A DNA stretch of 64,000 nucleotides from Siccirubricoccus sp. G192 (GTDB lineage: Bacteria > Pseudomonadota > Alphaproteobacteria > Acetobacterales > Acetobacteraceae), in NCBI RefSeq assembly GCF_019084075.1, contig NZ_JAHREN010000001.1, forward strand, positions 3,135,501 through 3,199,500. Reading direction: 5' to 3'. The position numbers and the translations under genes are program-made. Position 1 is the stretch's first letter. Each line of letters begins with the position of its first letter. This document shows positions 53,961 through 63,579 of this stretch, in pieces. The notes below the pieces were generated by a model that saw only the letters and a program-made list of their open reading frames with translations, was not told where the DNA came from and did not search any database.

Positions 53961-55091
53961 TTGGACCTGCTGGCGAATCTCTGGAACCTGCTGCCCTCCC
54001 TGCCGCGCACCCTGATTGCCTTCGCGGTGGTGCTGGGTGTGCTGGTTTTCGTGCATGAACTCGGCCATTACCTTGCAGCACGCTGGCGCGGCGTGCATGT
54101 GGATGCCTTCTCCATCGGCTTCGGCCGTCCGCTGCTGCAGGGGACGGATCGGCGCGGCACGGAATGGCGGCTCGGCTGGATCCCGCTCGGCGGCTACGTG
54201 AAGCTGCATGGGCAGGAGACGCCCGCGGAGGTGCCGGCGGAACAGCGTGCCACCTGGCGCGCCGGCCATACCTTCCACGAGAAGCCGGTCGGCAGCCGCG
54301 CCATTGTTGTGGCCGCTGGCCCCATCGCCAATTTCCTGCTCGCCATCCTGCTTTTCGCTGGACTGTACGGGACCATCGGCCAGCCGATGGGCGGCACCGG
54401 CATCGGTGCCGTGGTGGAGGGCTCGCCCGCCGCCCGTGCCGGGTTGCGGCCGGGCGACGAGATCCTGGAACTGGACGGCGTGCGGGTGACCCGGTTTGAG
54501 CAGGTGCAGCGGCATATCCAGCCGCGCGCCGGCCAATCGGTGGAACTGCGCGTCGCACGCGACGGCACGGAAGTGACACTCCACGCGGTACCGGAGGCGC
54601 GCGACGGGGCGCAAGGGGCGGTGGGCGTGCTCGGCGTCCAGGGTGGCGCAGCTCGTTTCGAGCGGCTGGACCCGGCCTCGGCCCTGGTCGCGGGGGCGGT
54701 GCAGACGGCGGATGTGACCTGGCAGACCCTGGCCGGAGTCGCTGAGATGCTGACCGGCAGCCGCAGCGCGAAGGAGCTTGGCGGGCCGATCCGCATCGCC
54801 GAGATTTCGGGGGAGGCGGCCTCGCTCGGCATCGTGCCGCTGGTCAACCTGATGGCGCTGCTCTCGGTCAGCCTCGGGCTGCTCAACCTCTTCCCGATTC
54901 CCCTGCTCGATGGCGGGCACCTGGTCTTCTATGCGGCGGAGGCGATTCGCGGTCGGCCGCTGCCGCCCAAGGCACAGGAATACGGCTTCCGCGCAGGATT
55001 CGCGCTGCTCGTCACGCTGTTCCTGTTCGCGTCCTGGAACGATATCGCGAATGGCAAGATCGGCGCCTGGGTGGCCGGATTGGTAGGGTGA
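53961..55091 (+). CDS. rseP: site-2 metalloprotease RseP
   Basis: 376-residue inner-membrane zinc protease that cleaves membrane-anchored proteins. The active site HELGH is in the first helix (about 28-32), a PDZ domain occupies about 120-200 (GSPAARAGLRPGDEILELDG), and the NLFPIPLLDGGH motif with the third ligand lies near 310. The TTG at 53961 is chosen because GGAG lies six bases upstream. Fits between dxr and bamA as in many proteobacteria. Confidence 0.94.
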   Translation: MDLLANLWNLLPSLPRTLIAFAVVLGVLVFVHELGHYLAARWRGVHVDAFSIGFGRPLLQGTDRRGTEWRLGWIPLGGYVKLHGQETPAEVPAEQRATWRAGHTFHEKPVGSRAIVVAAGPIANFLLAILLFAGLYGTIGQPMGGTGIGAVVEGSPAARAGLRPGDEILELDGVRVTRFEQVQRHIQPRAGQSVELRVARDGTEVTLHAVPEARDGAQGAVGVLGVQGGAARFERLDPASALVAGAVQTADVTWQTLAGVAEMLTGSRSAKELGGPIRIAEISGEAASLGIVPLVNLMALLSVSLGLLNLFPIPLLDGGHLVFYAAEAIRGRPLPPKAQEYGFRAGFALLVTLFLFASWNDIANGKIGAWVAGLVG

Positions 55092-55256
55092 CGCAGGCCG
55101 TGGCGGGCGAACCGGGCCGCCTCTCGCCCGCGACGTGGCGCCGCGGCACCGCAGCCCGCTAAAGGCTGCGACGTCGAAAGCCTGGGGTGGCGGTGCCGGG
55201 AAGCCGCCGCTATTCTCCGCCCCGCTTGCGAAACCCATAGAGTTACGGCCCAGCCC

Positions 55257-57590
55257 TTGCCCCTCTCCCTTCGCGTCCTCCTGCTCGCCTCCGCCTGTCT
55301 TCTGCCCAGCCTGCTGCCAGGCGGGGCGGAGGCGCAGCAACGGCCGCGCCCGCCCGCCCGCACTGCGCCGCCAGCGGCGCCCACCGGGGTGGTGCAATCC
55401 ATTGAAGTGCACGGCAACCAGCGCATCGAGGCGGATACCGTCCGCTCCTACATGTTGCTGCAGCCCGGCGACCCCTATGACGCCGACCGGTTGGACCGCA
55501 GCCTGAAGTCGCTCTACGCCACGGGCCTGTTCCGCGATGTGCAGCTTCGCCGCGAGGGCGGCCGCGTGATCGTGGACGTGGTGGAGAACCCGATCGTCAA
55601 CCGCGTGGCCTTTGAGGGCAACCGCAAGATCTCGGACGATGTGCTGCGGGGCGAAGTGCAGATGCGCTCGCGCGCCGTCTTCACCACCCAGGCCGCCACG
55701 GCGGACCGCCAGCGCATCCTGGAACTCTATGCCCGCCGCGGCCGCTTCGCTGCGAGCGTCGAGCCGAAGATCATCCAGCTCGACCAGAATCGCGTTGACG
55801 TGGTCTACGAGATCCAGGAGGGGGACGTGGCGCTGATCGCGCGCGTCAACTTCGTCGGCAACCGCTCCTATTCCGACAGCCGCCTGAGGGAGGTCGTGGC
55901 GACCAAGGAGCAGGCCTGGTACCGCATCTTCTCCTCCTCCGATCAGTTCGACCCGGAGCGGCTTTCCTTCGATCGTGAGCTGCTGCGCCGCTTCTATCTG
56001 CGCAACGGCTATGCCGATGTGCAGGTCACCAACGCCACTGCGGAGCTGGCGCCGGACCGCACCGGCTTCTTCGTGACCTATTCCATCGACGAGGGGCCGC
56101 GCTACCGCATCGGCAAGGTCGATGTTGTTTCCAACCTGCGCAACCTCGATGCCGATAGCGTCCGCGGCCTGGTCGATGTCTCCGAGGGTGACTGGTACGA
56201 TGGCGACACGGTGGAGCGGGTGGCGCAGGCGCTGCAGGATGCGGTGAACCTGCGCGGCTTTCCCTTCGTCGATGTGCAGCCCCGCATCCAGCGCAACCGC
56301 GAGGAGCGCCGGGTCGACCTCACCTTCGAAATCAACGAGGCGCCGCGCGTCTATGTCGAGCGCATCGAGATCAACGGCAATACCCGCACCCAGGACCGGG
56401 TGATCCGGCGGGAATTCCGCCTGGCCGAGGGCGATGCCTTCAACGCCGCGCAGATCCGCCGCTCGCGCCAGCGCATCCGCGATCTCGGCTACTTCTCGGA
56501 TGTGCAGGTGAGCTCCTCTCCCGGCTCGGCGCCGGATCGGGCGGTGCTGAACACCCAGGTCGTGGAGCGCGCCACCGGCGAGGTCTCGCTCGGCGGCGGC
56601 TATTCGACCGACGCCGGCCTGCTGGCGGATGTGGGCCTGCGCGAGCGCAACCTGCTCGGAACCGGTATCGACGCGCGTATCAACGGCACCCTGGCGCAGC
56701 GCCGCAGTCAGCTTGATATTTCGGTGACGGACCCGGCCTTCCTCGACCGCAACCTCGCCGCCGGCGCGGATCTGTTCTATATCCAGCGCAACCTGCTCAC
56801 CATCGCCAACTACCGGGAGCGGCGGGCTGGATTCGCGCTACGGGTCGGCTATGCCTTCAATGAGCGGTTGCGGCAGACCTGGGCCTATACCCTGTCGAAC
56901 CGCGAGATCTTCGACATCTCGGCCAATGCTTCCCGTTTCGTGCAGGAGCAGCGCGGCACCACGCTCCTCTCCCAGATCGGCCAGACGCTGACCTTCGACA
57001 TGCGGGATTCGATCATCGACCCACGGCGTGGCGCGGTGCTACGCCTTGGCACCGATTTCGCCGGCCTTGGCGGCGATGTTGCTTACCTCCGGGCGCGGCT
57101 GGACGGCACCTATTTCATCCCGCTGGAATCGCTGCTCGGCGACCCGGAATATGTGGTCTCGGTTTCGGGCAGCGTCGGCTATCTCGAAACGCTGTTCAAC
57201 AAGCAGGACCGCATCGTCGACCGCTTCTTCCTGGGCGGCGAGAATCTGCGCGGCTTCCGCATCGCCGGCGCCGGGCCGCGTGATATCGACACCCGCGACA
57301 GCCTCGGTGGCCGCTTCCTCTGGACCCAGAGCACCGAAATCCGCTATCCGCTGCCGCTGCCGGCGGAGCTTGGCCTGATCGGCCGGGCCTTCGTCGATAT
57401 CGGCTCGCTGTCGCAATCGGTGAAGGGGCCGGAGGTGCGCGACGATGCCAGCCCGCGTGTCGGTGCAGGCGTTGGCGTTTCCTGGCGCAGCCCCTTCGGC
57501 CTGATCAACATCGACCTTGCCCAGGCCGTGGTGAAGAAGTCCTATGACGAGACCCAGGTCTTCCGTTTCGGCTTCGGCACCCGCTTCTGA
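55257..57590 (+). CDS. bamA: outer membrane protein assembly factor BamA
   Basis: 777-residue outer-membrane beta-barrel insertase. An N-terminal signal peptide (PLSLRVLLLASACLLPSLLPGGAEA) is followed by five POTRA repeats (about 40-440; repeat signatures such as GNRSYSDSRLREVV and GNTRTQDRVIRREFRL) and a 16-strand barrel ending in RFGFGTRF with the final phenylalanine signal. The start is a TTG at 55257 with only a weak ribosome site, since no ATG or GTG lies in frame near it. 165 bases separate it from rseP. Confidence 0.95.
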   Translation: MPLSLRVLLLASACLLPSLLPGGAEAQQRPRPPARTAPPAAPTGVVQSIEVHGNQRIEADTVRSYMLLQPGDPYDADRLDRSLKSLYATGLFRDVQLRREGGRVIVDVVENPIVNRVAFEGNRKISDDVLRGEVQMRSRAVFTTQAATADRQRILELYARRGRFAASVEPKIIQLDQNRVDVVYEIQEGDVALIARVNFVGNRSYSDSRLREVVATKEQAWYRIFSSSDQFDPERLSFDRELLRRFYLRNGYADVQVTNATAELAPDRTGFFVTYSIDEGPRYRIGKVDVVSNLRNLDADSVRGLVDVSEGDWYDGDTVERVAQALQDAVNLRGFPFVDVQPRIQRNREERRVDLTFEINEAPRVYVERIEINGNTRTQDRVIRREFRLAEGDAFNAAQIRRSRQRIRDLGYFSDVQVSSSPGSAPDRAVLNTQVVERATGEVSLGGGYSTDAGLLADVGLRERNLLGTGIDARINGTLAQRRSQLDISVTDPAFLDRNLAAGADLFYIQRNLLTIANYRERRAGFALRVGYAFNERLRQTWAYTLSNREIFDISANASRFVQEQRGTTLLSQIGQTLTFDMRDSIIDPRRGAVLRLGTDFAGLGGDVAYLRARLDGTYFIPLESLLGDPEYVVSVSGSVGYLETLFNKQDRIVDRFFLGGENLRGFRIAGAGPRDIDTRDSLGGRFLWTQSTEIRYPLPLPAELGLIGRAFVDIGSLSQSVKGPEVRDDASPRVGAGVGVSWRSPFGLINIDLAQAVVKKSYDETQVFRFGFGTRF

Positions 57591-57609
57591 ATTCGGGATT
57601 CCATTGCAA

Positions 57610-58447
57610 ATGCCAGCACAGCCCGCTTCGGCCCAACCCGGCCTCCACCGGCATTCCCGGGGGCGTTTCCTCGGCACCATCGCGGCCTCGTCGCTCCTGC
57701 TTTCCTCTGTTGCGGCCTGGCCGGCTTCGGCACAGCAGCAGGAGTGGTTCGTGCCGAACCAGGGCCAGCAGCGTCCGGCCCAGGCCCAGCCGCAGCAGCG
57801 CCAGCAGCAGCGCCAGCAGCAGCAGCAGCGCCCCCCCTGCCACCCGGACCGAGGCACCACCGCCCCTGCCAGCTGGCCAACAACCACCCGCCGCCGTCAT
57901 CGGCATCGTGGATGTGCCGGAGATCCAGCGCGTCTCCACCGCCTTCAACCAGGTGCGCGAAGAGATCGAGCGTCGCCGGCAGCGGCTGAACGACGACCTC
58001 CAGCGCGAGCAGAACAACTGGCGCGAGCAGCAGCAGCAACTGGCCAATCAGCGCGCCAGCCTGCCGCCCGAGCAGCTTCGCCAGCGCGAACGCGACCTGC
58101 AGGATCGCATCACCGACAGCCAGCGCATCTTCCGTGAACGCTCCCGCGCCATCGAACAGGCGGCGCAGGGTGCCCTGGTTGAGATCGAGCAGGCGCTCGG
58201 CGTGGTGATTCGCCAGGTCGCCGCCAGCCGCAACGTCAACCTGGTGCTACCGCGGCCGCTGGTGATCTTCAACGACCCGCCCTTCGATCTGACCGAGGAG
58301 GTGTCGCAGCAGTTCAATCGCATGCTGCGCAATGTCAGCATGCCGGCCGAGGCGAGCGCGGCGCCAGCGGCGCCAGCGGCAACGCCGCCCCGCGCTGCTG
58401 CTCCGCCGCCTGCGGCACAGCAGGGGCAGCCTGCGCAGCGCCGCTGA
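57610..58447 (+). CDS. OmpH/Skp-like periplasmic chaperone (frameshifted)
   Basis: Periplasmic chaperone for outer-membrane proteins, 278 residues when repaired. A signal peptide (ending AAWPASA) is followed by a Gln-rich linker of CAG/CGC repeats, a Pro-rich linker, then the coiled-coil Skp domain (IGIVDVPEIQRVSTAFNQV, then EIERRRQRLND and onwards) and an Ala/Pro-rich tail. The frame breaks in a run of seven C at 57831-57837; six C joins QQRPPATRTEAPPP to the coil. Its place after bamA and before lpxD is typical for skp. The Gln-rich linker is unusually long. Confidence 0.85.
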
Positions 58448-58465
58448 CCACGGGGGACTACCGCC

Positions 58466-59506
58466 ATGGCGGCCGATCCGCGCTTCTTCGCTTCGAGCGG
58501 TCCGCAGACCTTGGCCACCATCGCCGCCGCGGCTGGTGGTCGCTTCGAGGGTGATGGCACGCGGCAATCCCAGGGCGTCGCGCCCTTGCAGGAGGCCGGC
58601 CCGGATCAGGTGAGCTTCCTCGACAACCGCCGCTATGTGGACGCATTGCGCGCCACCCGCGCCGGCGCCGTGGTGCTCGCTCCCGCCATGGCCGGGGAGA
58701 TGCCCGCAGGCGCTGCGGCGATCCTGACCGAGACACCCTATCTCGGCTTCGCCCGCGTCGCCGCACTGTTCCACCCGATGCCCGCCCCGGTGCCCGGCAT
58801 TCACCCCACCGCCGTCATTGCTGCGGATGCGGTACTGGGGGAGGGGACGGAGATCGGCCCCTATGTCGTGGTCGGTGCGGGCGCGCGTATCGGCCGCTTC
58901 TGCATCCTGCATCCGCATGCCGTGGTCGGCTCGGGCGTTGAAATTGGCGACCGCTGCCGGTTGCATGCGCATTGCAGCGTTAGCCATGCGGTGCTGGGCG
59001 AGGGTGTGGTGCTGCATCCCGGTGCCCGGATCGGGCAGGAGGGCTTCGGCTTCGCGCCCACGCCGGACGGGCACTTCGAGACGATGCCGCAACTCGGGCG
59101 CGTGCTGCTCGGCGACGGTGCCGAGGTCGGCGCCAATGCCTGCGTGGATCGTGGCAGCCAGGGCGACACCGTGCTCGGCCCGGGCACCCGCCTCGACAAT
59201 CTGGTGCAGATCGGGCACAACGTCCGGGTTGGGCGCGGCTGCGTGATTGTGGCGCAGGCTGGCATTTCCGGCTCCACCACGCTTGGCGACTACGTCACGG
59301 TCGCGGCACAGGCGGGGCTGGTCGGACACCTCCATGTCGGCGCCAGGGCGCGGATCGGTGCGCAGGCCGGCGTGACGAACAACGTGCCTGCCGGCAGTGA
59401 TATGCTTGGCAGCCCGGCTTGGCCGGCGCGGGAGTTCTGGCGTGCCATAGCCCGGCTGAGGAAGCTCGGCGTCGGTAGCCGGCGAGATGATGGGAAGGCG
59501 GGTTAG
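58466..59506 (+). CDS. lpxD: UDP-3-O-(3-hydroxyacyl)glucosamine N-acyltransferase
   Basis: 346-residue lipid A enzyme adding the second acyl chain. The N-terminal uridine-binding domain is followed by a left-handed beta-helix of hexapeptide repeats (GTEIGPYVVVGAGARIG and many similar) and the C-terminal helical part. The catalytic histidine lies in NLVQIGHNVRVG. Begins 18 bases after the ompH-like gene; fabZ follows after three bases. Confidence 0.95.
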   Translation: MAADPRFFASSGPQTLATIAAAAGGRFEGDGTRQSQGVAPLQEAGPDQVSFLDNRRYVDALRATRAGAVVLAPAMAGEMPAGAAAILTETPYLGFARVAALFHPMPAPVPGIHPTAVIAADAVLGEGTEIGPYVVVGAGARIGRFCILHPHAVVGSGVEIGDRCRLHAHCSVSHAVLGEGVVLHPGARIGQEGFGFAPTPDGHFETMPQLGRVLLGDGAEVGANACVDRGSQGDTVLGPGTRLDNLVQIGHNVRVGRGCVIVAQAGISGSTTLGDYVTVAAQAGLVGHLHVGARARIGAQAGVTNNVPAGSDMLGSPAWPAREFWRAIARLRKLGVGSRRDDGKAG

Positions 59507-59509
59507 GGT

Positions 59510-60013
59510 ATGGACGCGACCAGCGAAGGACCGGCGCAGGGCGCGGCCCCGCAACAGGCTGGCGGGTACGCGGTGGAGACCTTCGAGATCGCGCAGATCA
59601 TGGGCGCGATTCCACACCGCTACCCCTTCCTGATGGTGGACCGCATGGTGGAGGTGGTGAAGAACGTCTCCGCCATCGGCATCAAGAACGTCACCATCAA
59701 CGAGAATTTCTTCCAGGGCCATTTTCCGGAGCGGCCGGTGATGCCGGGCGTGCTCATCATCGAATGCATGGCGCAAACCGCCGCCGTGCTGGTGGTGGAG
59801 ACGCTGGGCCCGGATGCGCGTGGCAAGCTGGTCTATTTCATGACTGTCGAGAACGCCAAGTTCCGCCGGCCCGTGGGTCCCGGCGACCAGATGCGCGTGC
59901 ATGTCGTGAAGCAGCGCCAGCGTGGCAATATCTGGAAATTCCATGCCGAGGCGAAGGTCGACGGGAAGATCGTGGCGGAAGCCACCTATGCCGCCATGAT
60001 CATGGATCGCTGA
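59510..60013 (+). CDS. fabZ: 3-hydroxyacyl-[acyl-carrier-protein] dehydratase FabZ
   Basis: 167-residue hot-dog-fold dehydratase of fatty-acid synthesis. The catalytic His is in [18 protein letters not shown] and the Glu in [12 protein letters not shown]. The first 20 or so residues are a variable Ala/Gln-rich leader. Located in the lpxD-fabZ-lpxA order that balances fatty acid and lipid A supply. Confidence 0.96.
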   Translation: MDATSEGPAQGAAPQQAGGYAVETFEIAQIMGAIPHRYPFLMVDRMVEVVKNVSAIGIKNVTINENFFQGHFPERPVMPGVLIIECMAQTAAVLVVETLGPDARGKLVYFMTVENAKFRRPVGPGDQMRVHVVKQRQRGNIWKFHAEAKVDGKIVAEATYAAMIMDR

Positions 60014-60018
60014 TTCTC

Positions 60019-60879
60019 TTGTCCCATATCGACCCAGGCGCCGTCATCGCCCCAAGCGCCAGCATTGCTTCGGGTGCCGTCATCGGCGCCGGCTGCCGCA
60101 TCGGTCCCTTCTGCAGCATCGGCCCCGAAGTGGTGCTCGAGGAAGGTGTCGAACTCGTCTCGCATGTCGTGCTCGACGGCGCCACACGGCTCGGCACTGG
60201 TGTGAAGGTGCTGCCTTTCGCCAGCATCGGCACGCCGCCGCAGGATACGAAATACAAGAACGAACCCACACGCTGCGAGGTCGGTGCCCGCACCCTGGTA
60301 CGCGAGGGGGTCACCATCCACCGCGCCAGCGTCGGCGCCGAGGGTGTCACGCGGGTCGGCGCCGGCTGCATGATCATGGCCATGGCGCATGTCGCGCATG
60401 ACTGCATGCTCGGCGATGGCGTGATCCTCGCCAACAACGTCATGCTGGGTGGCCATGTGCATGTGGGCGACGGTGCCTTCATCGGCGGCGGCGCGGCGGT
60501 GCACCAGACGGTGCGGATCGGCCGGCTCGCCATGGTGAGCGGCCTGGCCGGCGTGACCAACGACATCCCACCCTTCGGCTATGTCTTCGGCCTGCCGGCC
60601 CGGCTCGTTGGTCTCAACCGAATCGGCTTGCTGCGCCGCGGCGCCTCGCGCGAGCAGCTTCGCACCTTGCGCGTCGCCAGCAACCTGCTGTTCAAGGACC
60701 CCGGCGAATTCGCCGCGAAGATGGAGCAGGCCGCCACCCGCTTCGCCGGGGAGGCCCTGGTGGAGGAGATCATCGCCTTCATCCGCGAGCCCTCCCGCCG
60801 CCGCCAATTGGTCCGCCCCGGCCGCATGGCCGCCCCGGAATTGGGCGGCGTCGATGAGGAGAACGGGGAAGGACCGTGA
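60019..60879 (+). CDS. lpxA: acyl-[acyl-carrier-protein]--UDP-N-acetylglucosamine O-acyltransferase
   Basis: 286-residue enzyme of the first lipid A step. Hexapeptide-repeat beta-helix (GAVIGAGCRIGPFCSIG), catalytic His in MAHVAHDCMLGDGV and the C-terminal helical domain (REQLRTLRVASNLLFK). The start is placed at TTG 60019 because the sequence SHIDPGAVIAPSA matches the family start and no ATG lies in frame near it. It ends with a few residues more than E. coli LpxA. Confidence 0.93.
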   Translation: MSHIDPGAVIAPSASIASGAVIGAGCRIGPFCSIGPEVVLEEGVELVSHVVLDGATRLGTGVKVLPFASIGTPPQDTKYKNEPTRCEVGARTLVREGVTIHRASVGAEGVTRVGAGCMIMAMAHVAHDCMLGDGVILANNVMLGGHVHVGDGAFIGGGAAVHQTVRIGRLAMVSGLAGVTNDIPPFGYVFGLPARLVGLNRIGLLRRGASREQLRTLRVASNLLFKDPGEFAAKMEQAATRFAGEALVEEIIAFIREPSRRRQLVRPGRMAAPELGGVDEENGEGP

Positions 60880-61775
60880 GTCTGTCTGGCGGTTCGGTTC
60901 AGACCCCCGGGCCCGACCATCGGGCCTCGGGCGCGCCGCTTGGCATTCTGGCCGGCGGCGGGGAACTGCCGCTGCACGTTGCTCGGACCGCGCTGGCCGC
61001 CGGCCGCCCGGTCTTCGTCGTGGCGCTGGCCGGCTGGGCCGATCCCGCTGCCTGGGCCGGCATTCCGCATGTGCTGGAGCGCCCCGGCGCCGCCGGCCGC
61101 ATCCTGGCTCGGCTGCGGGCCGAGGGCGTGCGGCAACTGGTCATGATCGGGCAGGCGCAACGCCCCTCCATGCTCGGGCTCAGGCCCGATGCCGCCGGGG
61201 CACGACTGCTGGCGCGGATCGGCCGCGCCTTCTTCGCCGGCGATGACGGGTTGCTCCGTGCCGTGGCCCGCGTGCTGGAGGAGGAAGGCTTTGACATCCA
61301 GGCGGCCCATGCTGTGCTCCAGGACATCCTGCCACCTCCTGGCCTGCTGACTCGGGCCGTGCCTGATGCAGCGTCCCGCGCCGATATCGCCCGCGGCATC
61401 GCCGTGGTGCAGGCGCTCGGTGCCGTAGATGTCGGCCAGGGTGCGGTGGTGCAGCAGGGGCTGGTGCTTGGCGTGGAAGCCATCGAGGGCACCGATGCCT
61501 TGCTCGCGCGTTGCGGCGGGCTCAGGCGGGAGGGCCCGGGCGGGGTGCTGGTCAAGCTGGTGAAGCCCGGGCAGGATCGGCGCCTGGACCTGCCCACCGT
61601 TGGGCCGGTCACCATTCGGGGCGCTATCGCGGCGGGGCTCGCCGGCATTGCCATCGAGGCCGAGGGCACCATCCTGGTGGACCGCGCGGCCACGGTGGCG
61701 GCGGCGGATGCGGCCGGACTCTTCCTGCTGGCGTTCCGCCCCGAGGAATTCCAGCCCAAGGAGACATCCCCATGA
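60876..61775 (+). CDS. lpxI: UDP-2,3-diacylglucosamine diphosphatase LpxI
   Basis: 299-residue enzyme that hydrolyses UDP-2,3-diacylglucosamine to lipid X, replacing LpxH in alphaproteobacteria. It starts [18 protein letters not shown], includes the [12 protein letters not shown] and [24 protein letters not shown] segments, and ends [13 protein letters not shown]. The GTG at 60876 overlaps the lpxA stop (GTGA) and its stop overlaps gloA. Confidence 0.94.
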   Translation: MSLSGGSVQTPGPDHRASGAPLGILAGGGELPLHVARTALAAGRPVFVVALAGWADPAAWAGIPHVLERPGAAGRILARLRAEGVRQLVMIGQAQRPSMLGLRPDAAGARLLARIGRAFFAGDDGLLRAVARVLEEEGFDIQAAHAVLQDILPPPGLLTRAVPDAASRADIARGIAVVQALGAVDVGQGAVVQQGLVLGVEAIEGTDALLARCGGLRREGPGGVLVKLVKPGQDRRLDLPTVGPVTIRGAIAAGLAGIAIEAEGTILVDRAATVAAADAAGLFLLAFRPEEFQPKETSP

Positions 61776-62164
61776 GCAGCTTCCTGCACACCATGATCCG
61801 GGTCGGCGACCTGCAACGCAGTGTCGATTTCTACACCCGCCTGCTCGGCCTCAAGGAATTGCGCCGGCGCGACGTGCCGGATGGCAAGTACACGCTGGTC
61901 TTCCTCGGCTTCGGCGACGGCAATGCATCCGGCGGAGCCGAGATCGAACTCACCTATAATTACGGCGTCGACAAATACGAGCAGGGCAGCGCCTTCGGCC
62001 ATCTGGCGATCGGCGTGCCCGATGTGGCCGCCACTTGCGAAGCGGTACGGGCCGGCGGCGGCAAGGTCACGCGCCAGGCTGGGCCGGTGAAATTCGGCAC
62101 CACCATCATCGCCTTCGTGGAAGACCCGGACGGCTACAAGATTGAGCTGATCCAGCGCGGCTGA
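61772..62164 (+). CDS. gloA: lactoylglutathione lyase (glyoxalase I)
   Basis: 130-residue metal enzyme detoxifying methylglyoxal through its glutathione adduct. The two beta-alpha-beta modules are clear: [21 protein letters not shown] with the first His ligand, IELTYNYG with Glu, [11 protein letters not shown] with His, and [14 protein letters not shown] with the last Glu. Full length. ATG 61772 overlaps the lpxI stop by four bases; AAGGAG is upstream. Confidence 0.95.
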   Translation: MSSFLHTMIRVGDLQRSVDFYTRLLGLKELRRRDVPDGKYTLVFLGFGDGNASGGAEIELTYNYGVDKYEQGSAFGHLAIGVPDVAATCEAVRAGGGKVTRQAGPVKFGTTIIAFVEDPDGYKIELIQRG

Positions 62165-62175
62165 TCCGCGCTGCC

Positions 62176-63579
62176 GTGGCATCGCTCACAGACCCGCTCG
62201 GGCTGCTCCGCGACGCCGCCATGGGCGCCGAGCAGCTCGGCCGCGGGCTGCTTGGGCAGGAGCGCATCCGGCTCGCCGTCACCGGCCTGACCCGGGCCGG
62301 CAAGACGGTGTTCCTCACCTCGCTGCTCGCCAATCTGCTGGCGGCGGGGCAGGGGCGGCGGACCTTGCCGGCGCTGGAGGCGGCGGCGGGCGGGCGTTTG
62401 CGCGGCGTGCGCCTGGTGCCGGCCGGTATCGAGAGCCTGCCGCGCTTCGATGTGGCGGCGCATCTCGCGGCGCTGGCCGCCGACCCGCCCGCCTGGCCCG
62501 GCCGCACCGAGGATCTCTCCACCCTGGAACTCACCCTGGAGGTGGAGCGCCGCTCCTGGCTCGGCGGGCTGCTTGGCAGCCGCAGCATCACGCTCGAACT
62601 GCTCGACTATCCCGGCGAATGGCTGCTCGACCTGCCGATGCTGTCGCAGGATTTCGCTGAGTGGTCGGCGGCAACGCTGCAACGCCTGCGACGTGGACCG
62701 CGCGCGGAGGCGGCGCGGGACTTCCTCGCCTTCGTGGATGCACTGCCCGCCGGCACGCCGGATGACGAGGCACTGGCCCGGCGCGGCTTCATCCTCTACC
62801 GCGACGCGCTGCGGCACTGCCGGGACCGGCTCGGCCTCCGCTTCCTCCAGCCCGGCCGCGTGCTCAACCCGGGGCCACGCGGCGAGGCGCCGATCCTCTG
62901 GTTCTTCCCGCTGCCGCACCCCGAGGGCAGCGGCCTCGCCATGCTACTGGCGCGTCGCCATGCGGCCTATGTCGCGGATCAGCGCGATAATTTCTTCGAA
63001 CCCTATTTCCGCCGTTTCCAGCGCCAGGCGGTGCTGGTGGACGTGCTGGGCGCGCTGCATGCCGGCCAGGAGGCTTTCGAGGATACAGCCGAAGCCCTGG
63101 CCGCCATCGCCGCGGCACTGCGCTATGGTGGCTCCTGGCTCGATCGCCTTACCGGCGCTGGCGTCGACCGTGCCGCCTTCGTTGCCACCAAGGCCGACCA
63201 TGTGCCGGGGCGGCAGCGGGATGCGCTGGCGGCCCTGTTGGGCGCGTTGGTGGCTGCGCCGCAGAATCGGGCGGAGGGCGCCGGCGCCGCCACCGCGGTG
63301 CATGCCATCGCCGCCATCCGCTGCACCGAGGATGATGTCGTAACCCTGGAGGGCCGCCCGGTCGCCGCGGTGCGCGGCGTGCTGCTGCGGGATGGCCGCT
63401 CCGCCCGCATCTATCCCGGCGAGGTGCCGCTGCGTCCACCCGAGCCCGGCTTCTGGGACCATGGATTCTTCGAGATGCCGGAATTCCAGCCACCGCGCCT
63501 GGATGCGCAGGGGGTCTCGGGCGTTCCGCATCTCGGCCTGGATAGCCTGCTGGCTTGGCTGATCGGAGATCTGCTGTGA
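62176..63579 (+). CDS. YcjX-family GTPase-like protein
   Basis: 467-residue DUF463/YcjX protein. It carries a P loop variant LAVTGLTRAGKTVFLTSL near residues 32-49, LDYPGEWLLDLPML, and FVATKADHVPG as a TKAD-type guanine recognition motif near 331. In other bacteria the gene pairs with ycjF and is induced under heat or envelope stress; function is unresolved. GTG start at 62176 with no strong ribosome site; it is followed by the YcjF-like gene with a four-base overlap. Confidence 0.85.
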   Translation: MASLTDPLGLLRDAAMGAEQLGRGLLGQERIRLAVTGLTRAGKTVFLTSLLANLLAAGQGRRTLPALEAAAGGRLRGVRLVPAGIESLPRFDVAAHLAALAADPPAWPGRTEDLSTLELTLEVERRSWLGGLLGSRSITLELLDYPGEWLLDLPMLSQDFAEWSAATLQRLRRGPRAEAARDFLAFVDALPAGTPDDEALARRGFILYRDALRHCRDRLGLRFLQPGRVLNPGPRGEAPILWFFPLPHPEGSGLAMLLARRHAAYVADQRDNFFEPYFRRFQRQAVLVDVLGALHAGQEAFEDTAEALAAIAAALRYGGSWLDRLTGAGVDRAAFVATKADHVPGRQRDALAALLGALVAAPQNRAEGAGAATAVHAIAAIRCTEDDVVTLEGRPVAAVRGVLLRDGRSARIYPGEVPLRPPEPGFWDHGFFEMPEFQPPRLDAQGVSGVPHLGLDSLLAWLIGDLL

